Source: JAYFNU01 sp034933305
GTDB lineage: Bacteria > Bacillota > Clostridia > Oscillospirales > Ruminococcaceae
Direction: 5' to 3'
NCBI GenBank assembly: GCA_034933305.1
Contig: JAYFNU010000003.1
Location: 62,001-126,000, forward strand
Length of the DNA stretch: 64,000 nucleotides
Positions within the stretch are counted from its first letter, which is position 1; every line of letters starts with the position of its first letter. The notes beneath the pieces are model-generated. The model had not been told where the DNA came from and searched no databases. It saw nothing but the letters and a program-made list of their open reading frames with translations. Shown piece by piece: positions 60,029 to 64,000 of this stretch. Made by a program: the position numbers and the translations under genes.

Positions 60029-61336
60029 TCAGTTCTCGCCGCCGTCGCCGGGGGCGGAGGTCTTGAAATATTTTCTGCCGCGCAGCAGCGCGATGCCGCC
60101 CGCGAAGAACAGCAGGATGATGCTGAGAATACCGAGCGAAGAGCGGTCGGTCAGCGAATAGACGAGAGAATAGAGCGCCGGCCCGATGACGCAGGAGAAT
60201 TTGCCGAAGATGTCGAGGAAGCCGTAATACTCATTCGAGCGCTCGGGCGGGATGATCTGGCCGAAATAGGAGCGGGACAGCGCCTGGATGCCGCCCTGCA
60301 CCGTGCCGACGAGACCCGCGAGAACCCAGAACAGCACCGAGGACAGCCGCTTCGCCGCCTCGACGTCGCCGCCGTTCAGCTGCGCCTGCTCGATGTTGAA
60401 GCCCATGAAGAAGCCGATGATCGTGATGACGAAATAAACGCCGACCGCGACGGAGATCATATTGACGGCGCCCACCTTCTTCGAGAGGTTGCCGAAGAGG
60501 ATCGAGAAGGGGACGGCGACGATCTGGGTGACGAGCAGCGCGAGGATCATGCCGATGGTGCCGAGCTCGAGCGTCGTGCCGTAGTTTGTCGCGAGACTGA
60601 TGATGGTGTCGACGCCGTCTATGTAGAAGAAATAGGCAAGGATGAAGAACAGGATCTTTTTGTCGCGCAGGATATCCTTAAACGTGCGTATGGCGTTCGA
60701 GAACGCCGCTTTGGCGAGCGCGGAGGGCGCCTCCTCGACGCTGTAGACCTGCTTGACGTTGCGCAGGAACGGGATGCTGAACACCGACCACCAGACGACC
60801 ACGATGAGGATGGCGATCTTGTAGGACAGCGTGCTCATGCCCATGAGCACCATGATGACGATGGAGATGACGAAGGGGATGGTGCTGCCGCCGATATATC
60901 CCATCGCATAGCCCCACGAAGAGACCTTGTCCATGCGCTCGGGCGTCGTCACGTCCGTCAGGAAGGAGTCATAGAACAAGCAGCTGCCGGAAAAGCCGAT
61001 GCGCGAGAGGACGAAGCCGACGAGCATGAGCTTCCAGTTGTCGGTGAACGCCATGGTCGCCGTGAAGATGAGGCCGATAACGAGGAATCCCGAGAAAAGT
61101 TTCTTTTTCATGCCGGTGAAGTCGCCGATGGCGCCCAGCAGCGGCGCGAGGACCGCGACGACGAGGTTCGCCGCCGAGACCGCAAAGCCGTAGACCTTGT
61201 CGCCCGTGTCCGTCGCGACGAGCGCAAAATAGATGGGAAAGATCGCGGCCATGATGTTGGTGGCGTAGATGGAATTTGCCCAGTCGTACATGATCCAGCT
61301 CTTCTCCGTCTTGGTGAAGCGCTTTTCTTTTTCCAT
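60029..61336 (-). CDS. MFS transporter, UMF1/Atg22-like
   Basis: A 435-residue, 12-segment carrier of the UMF1 (Atg22-like) branch of the major facilitator superfamily. It starts with SWIMYDWANSIYATNIMAAIFPIYF (parts: WIMYDWANSIYATNI, AAIFPIYF, about 13-37), whose YDWANS is diagnostic. Other marks are LLGAIGDFTGMKKK (about 65-78) and the late GTVQGGIQALSRSYFGQIIPPER (parts: GTVQGGIQALSRS, FGQIIPPER). Bacterial members are thought to export small metabolites or amino acids, but substrates are mostly unknown. RBS GAAAGGACC lies before ATG 61336. Confidence 0.9.
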   Translation of the reverse strand: MEKEKRFTKTEKSWIMYDWANSIYATNIMAAIFPIYFALVATDTGDKVYGFAVSAANLVVAVLAPLLGAIGDFTGMKKKLFSGFLVIGLIFTATMAFTDNWKLMLVGFVLSRIGFSGSCLFYDSFLTDVTTPERMDKVSSWGYAMGYIGGSTIPFVISIVIMVLMGMSTLSYKIAILIVVVWWSVFSIPFLRNVKQVYSVEEAPSALAKAAFSNAIRTFKDILRDKKILFFILAYFFYIDGVDTIISLATNYGTTLELGTIGMILALLVTQIVAVPFSILFGNLSKKVGAVNMISVAVGVYFVITIIGFFMGFNIEQAQLNGGDVEAAKRLSSVLFWVLAGLVGTVQGGIQALSRSYFGQIIPPERSNEYYGFLDIFGKFSCVIGPALYSLVYSLTDRSSLGILSIILLFFAGGIALLRGRKYFKTSAPGDGGEN

Positions 61337-61360
61337 GGTTCACGAGGTCCTTTCGTTCAA

Positions 61361-61388
61361 TATTTACAACTTGTTTACATTGTGTCAA
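61361..61388 (-). promoter_or_regulatory. Promoter of the MFS transporter operon
   Basis: Minus strand TTGACA (61388-61383), 16-base spacer, TAAATA (61366-61361). Confidence 0.65.
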
Positions 61389-61487
61389 AAAAGAGCTTCA
61401 AAGTCAACCGGTTTGACTATTGCGCGCAAAAAATATATCATGTACATTAGATGTATGGAAGCTTGCGGGGAAAGGCGGGTGAGGACG

Positions 61488-62759
61488 ATGCGCAGGATCT
61501 GGCTGTGCGCGGCGGTGGCCGCAGCGGCGCTGCTGTGCGCGTCCTGCGCCGACTTTTCCGTGGAGGATAAGCTCACCGCGCCCGCGCTGACGGCCGACCA
61601 GAGCTCGGTCGAGGCGGCGCTCGAGGGCCTCGGGCAGAAGATCACACTGATCTATCCGGCATCCGGCGACCGGCGCACACCCGTCCAGTTCTTCGACTTT
61701 GACGGCGACGGGGAAAATGAGGCGTCGGTCTTTTACCTTGACCAGCAGCAGGACACGGGCGCCCACATCGCCATCCTTGAAAAGGACGCCGAGGGGCAAT
61801 GGCGCGTCATGAGCGTCGCGGACGGCGCGGGCCAGGATATCGAGAGCATCAGCGTGCTGCGCGTGCGCGACGCCGGCCTGCGCGCGGTGCTCGTCGAGTG
61901 GGCGAGCACCGGGCAGACGGAGAACACGCTGACGGTCTACCGCTACGACGGCGCGACGCTCACGGAGGATTTCAGCGACGCCTGCGAGGACGTGATCGTC
62001 TACGACGTCGACGGCGACGGCTACATGGAGATCTGCTATCTCGACCTGCCCAGCATTTCGGAGCCGTACGAGTTGTCCTGCGTGCGCCTGACAAAGACGG
62101 CATACGAGGTCGCGGGGCAGCTGAAGCTCAACGGCGACATGATGGCGTGCCTGAATTTTGCGGCGGGCCGCATCTACGCGGGGACGAGCGGCGTCGTGGT
62201 CGACGAGGATCTCGGCAACGGCTACATGATCACGGAGGTCTTCGTCATGGCGGACGGAAAGCTCGGACGCATGACGGTGGACGACGGCACGCGGATCGAC
62301 GAATTCACGCTGCGCGCGTCGAGCGCGCCGGTTTGCCGCGAGCTGTACGAGGATTCGTTCCTCTACGTCCCGACGGTCCGTGCGCCGCAGGAGGGCATCC
62401 TGCAGCCGGACGCGTGGACCTACTGGTATCAGCTCAGCAGCGACATGTTCCGCTATTCGCGCGCCACGTATATCGAGGGCGGCTACAAGCTCGGGCTGTG
62501 CGTGCCGGACGCGTGGCTGACGCATGTGAAAGTCTACCGCAGCGACAGCGAGCCGCGCCTGATCGAAGTCCAGGACAACGACACCGGCGAGGTGCTGCTG
62601 CGGCTCAAGATCCTCACGGCCGGGGAGGACGCGCGGCCCTACGGCGGCGCGGGCTATTCGCAGGTCGCCCAGTCGGGCTCCTTCCGCTATTATCTGCAGA
62701 CCGCCTGCTCCGAGCAGGAACGGAATTATATCGTCAACAATTTCATCGTACTTGGATAA
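61488..62759 (+). CDS. Lipoprotein with calcium-type DxDxDG repeats
   Basis: A 423-residue exported lipoprotein. Signal peptide: MRRIW, hydrophobic core, lipobox LCASC (Cys about 20). Two acidic loops, FFDFDGDGENEA (about 70-81) and VYDVDGDGYMEI (about 170-181), are DxDxDGxxE motifs like those of VCBS/FG-GAP or EF-hand-type calcium sites, set in a beta-rich fold. It precedes a response regulator and sensor kinase by a few bases and so may be an extracellular input for them. Start may also be GTG 61479, three codons upstream. No enzymatic motif is seen. Confidence 0.75.
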   Translation: MRRIWLCAAVAAAALLCASCADFSVEDKLTAPALTADQSSVEAALEGLGQKITLIYPASGDRRTPVQFFDFDGDGENEASVFYLDQQQDTGAHIAILEKDAEGQWRVMSVADGAGQDIESISVLRVRDAGLRAVLVEWASTGQTENTLTVYRYDGATLTEDFSDACEDVIVYDVDGDGYMEICYLDLPSISEPYELSCVRLTKTAYEVAGQLKLNGDMMACLNFAAGRIYAGTSGVVVDEDLGNGYMITEVFVMADGKLGRMTVDDGTRIDEFTLRASSAPVCRELYEDSFLYVPTVRAPQEGILQPDAWTYWYQLSSDMFRYSRATYIEGGYKLGLCVPDAWLTHVKVYRSDSEPRLIEVQDNDTGEVLLRLKILTAGEDARPYGGAGYSQVAQSGSFRYYLQTACSEQERNYIVNNFIVLG

Positions 62760-62771
62760 ATGGAGGACACC

Positions 62772-63464
62772 ATGAAAAAGGCGCTCGTCGTCGAGGACGA
62801 ATATGCGATCCGCGATCTTGTCGTGCTCAATCTGCGCCTCGCCGGCTATGAGGCCGTCGGCGCGGAGAGCGCCGAAAAGGCGATCGACCTGTACAGGGAG
62901 GATCCGGACAGCTTCGATATCGCGCTGCTCGACATCATGCTGCCGGGCGTGAGCGGTCTCGCGCTGTGCGAGACCATCCGGCGGGACAACGACCGCATCG
63001 GCATCATCATGCTTACCGCCAGGACGCAGGAGCAGGACAAGATCGAGGGCCTTGCCACCGGCGCGGACGACTATGTGACGAAGCCCTTCAGCATCGGCGA
63101 ACTGCTCGCGCGCGTCGACGCCATCTACCGGCGCACGCAGCGCGCGCAGCCGCGCGCGGCCGCCGGCCGCCTCGTGAGCGGAGATTTCGCGCTCGACACG
63201 GCATCGCGCGTGCTGACGAAGCGCGGCGAGCAGATCGATCTGACGCAGGTCGAATATCTGCTCATGGAGCTGTTCCTCAAGAACCCGGGCGTCGCGATGG
63301 ACCGCGAGAAGATCCTGCGCGAGGTGTGGGGAAAGAGCTATTACGGCGACATCAAGATCGTCGACGTGAATATCTGCCGCCTGCGCAACAAGATCGAGGA
63401 CGACACCAACAACCCCGTGCACATCCTCACGGTCTGGGGCTACGGCTACCGGTTCGTCGAATAA
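62772..63464 (+). CDS. OmpR/PhoB-type response regulator
   Basis: A 230-residue two-component regulator. Receiver domain: acidic pocket VVEDEY (about 6-11), phospho-acceptor Asp in ALLDIMLPG (about 54), Thr in IIMLTAR and Lys in DDYVTKPFS (about 104). A winged helix follows at about 135-228 (LTQVEYLLMELFLKNPGVAM, IKIVDVNICRLRNKIED, VWGYGYRF). ATG 62772 has GGAGG 5 bases before it. An ATG at 62760 overlaps that site. The kinase begins 3 bases after the stop. Confidence 0.95.
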   Translation: MKKALVVEDEYAIRDLVVLNLRLAGYEAVGAESAEKAIDLYREDPDSFDIALLDIMLPGVSGLALCETIRRDNDRIGIIMLTARTQEQDKIEGLATGADDYVTKPFSIGELLARVDAIYRRTQRAQPRAAAGRLVSGDFALDTASRVLTKRGEQIDLTQVEYLLMELFLKNPGVAMDREKILREVWGKSYYGDIKIVDVNICRLRNKIEDDTNNPVHILTVWGYGYRFVE

Positions 63465-63467
63465 CCG

Positions 63468-64000
63468 ATGGAAGCGGCGCAGGGGAGAAAAAAGAATCTG
63501 CGGGGCGGCATCACCCGCCGCTGGATCGTCGTCAATCTTTTGACGACGGTCGTTATTCTGCTTGTCGCTTCGGTCGCGATCCTCATCTCCGTGCGCAACA
63601 ACTACAACCAGACGGCGCAGCAGATCCTGCAGTACAAGGCGAAATATCTGATGAACACCCTGCCGTCGGCGACGACGGCGAGCTCGTCGGAGCGCGCCGA
63701 CGCGGCGGTCGGCCTCGCGGAGAAATTCGAGGAGAAGGACAAGTATGAGCTGATGCTCATCGACAGCACCGGCAAGGTCGTCGTGACCTCCTCCGGCTTC
63801 GCGTGGGGCGCCGACGAACCGCTTGAGGATTATCAGCTCGCCATCGCGAGCGAGGACGGCCAGGGCAGCTATTTCGGCTACACGACCAACAACGAGCACA
63901 TCGTGGCGGTCACGCAGGTCATCACGAGCGGCTACGCGGGCGACATCGTCGCGCTGCGGCTCGTCAGCTCGCTCGCGGGCGTCGACGCGCAGCTCGCGGT
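63468..64000 (+). CDS. Sensor histidine kinase, N-terminal part (cut by window end)
   Basis: The first 177 residues are present. A basic start (RKKNLRGGITRRW) leads into a membrane helix at about 20-41. An extracellular sensor region then runs to the window edge (NNYNQTAQQILQYKAKYLMN, then LMLIDSTGKVVVTSSGF, a CACHE/PAS-like stretch). HAMP, DHp and ATPase parts lie outside. The kinase identity is inferred from the response regulator 3 bases upstream and this sensor layout. It probably responds to an envelope signal, perhaps through the adjacent lipoprotein. Confidence 0.82.
   Translation, partial: MEAAQGRKKNLRGGITRRWIVVNLLTTVVILLVASVAILISVRNNYNQTAQQILQYKAKYLMNTLPSATTASSSERADAAVGLAEKFEEKDKYELMLIDSTGKVVVTSSGFAWGADEPLEDYQLAIASEDGQGSYFGYTTNNEHIVAVTQVITSGYAGDIVALRLVSSLAGVDAQLA

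Overview
This window is chromosomal DNA from a high-GC anaerobic Gram-positive bacterium, most likely class Clostridia (Bacillota). The support is a T-box leader before alaS, two perfect CIRCE operators (before clpB and before groES-groEL), a desulfoferrodoxin-type superoxide reductase, the iron-sulfur serine dehydratase pair sdaAA/sdaAB, RNase M5, a DegV protein, a Gx transporter with a flavinylated lipoprotein, and many G+C-rich intrinsic terminators. I see no tRNA, rRNA, CRISPR array, insertion sequence or phage gene. The species cannot be fixed from the sequence alone.

Layout. 0-4.0 kb is the end of a Tad/Flp pilus locus (TadB, TadC, a DUF192 protein, a long coiled-coil protein, a TadE/G-like protein). 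4.2-5.3 kb holds a prolyl-tRNA editing protein and a DUF5662 protein. 5.4-15.7 kb is a distinct, visibly lower-GC sugar island with two divergent arms. The left arm has an RpiB/LacAB-type isomerase, a mannose-6-phosphate isomerase-like cupin and a HIT protein. The right arm has a ribose/allose-type ABC transporter, a GntR regulator, a ketose 3-epimerase-type TIM barrel, a ribulose/allulose-phosphate 3-epimerase and an aldo/keto reductase. 15.8-21.6 kb is a leftward envelope operon: GT2, nucleotidyltransferase, an unusual fusion of an LPG-synthase-type membrane domain to an APH-like kinase, a HAD phosphatase and a GT-C-like membrane protein. 21.8-25.7 kb is an ABC/FtsX pair.

26-38.5 kb carries DegV, ClpB, a YfcC transporter with ARG-box-like palindromes upstream, Sir2, a C-GCAxxG-C-C protein, a putative manganese transporter, a lysophospholipase-like hydrolase, an ABC-F protein, a methyltransferase and the superoxide reductase. 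38.5-44.3 kb is a tight leftward run: MBOAT acyltransferase, DHHW protein, SdaAB, SdaAA, M29 aminopeptidase, RidA. 44.5-46.5 kb is a Crp/Fnr-type regulator divergent from a diverged adenosylhomocysteinase-like gene, with a perfect palindrome between them. 46.6-59.1 kb holds the FMN-binding lipoprotein and Gx transporter, groES-groEL, a class B penicillin-binding protein, alaS with its T-box, HinT, a phosphoribosyltransferase, ComEC, HolA and RNase M5. 59.3-61.3 kb is leftward: two small proteins and an MFS transporter. The window ends in a lipoprotein, response regulator and sensor-kinase cluster.

The most unusual pieces are the membrane-kinase fusion operon, the sugar island with an altered RpiB active site and no visible kinase, the Crp/SAHH-like module with its operator-like palindrome, and a hairpin that sequesters the ribosome binding site of a small gene near 59.55 kb.
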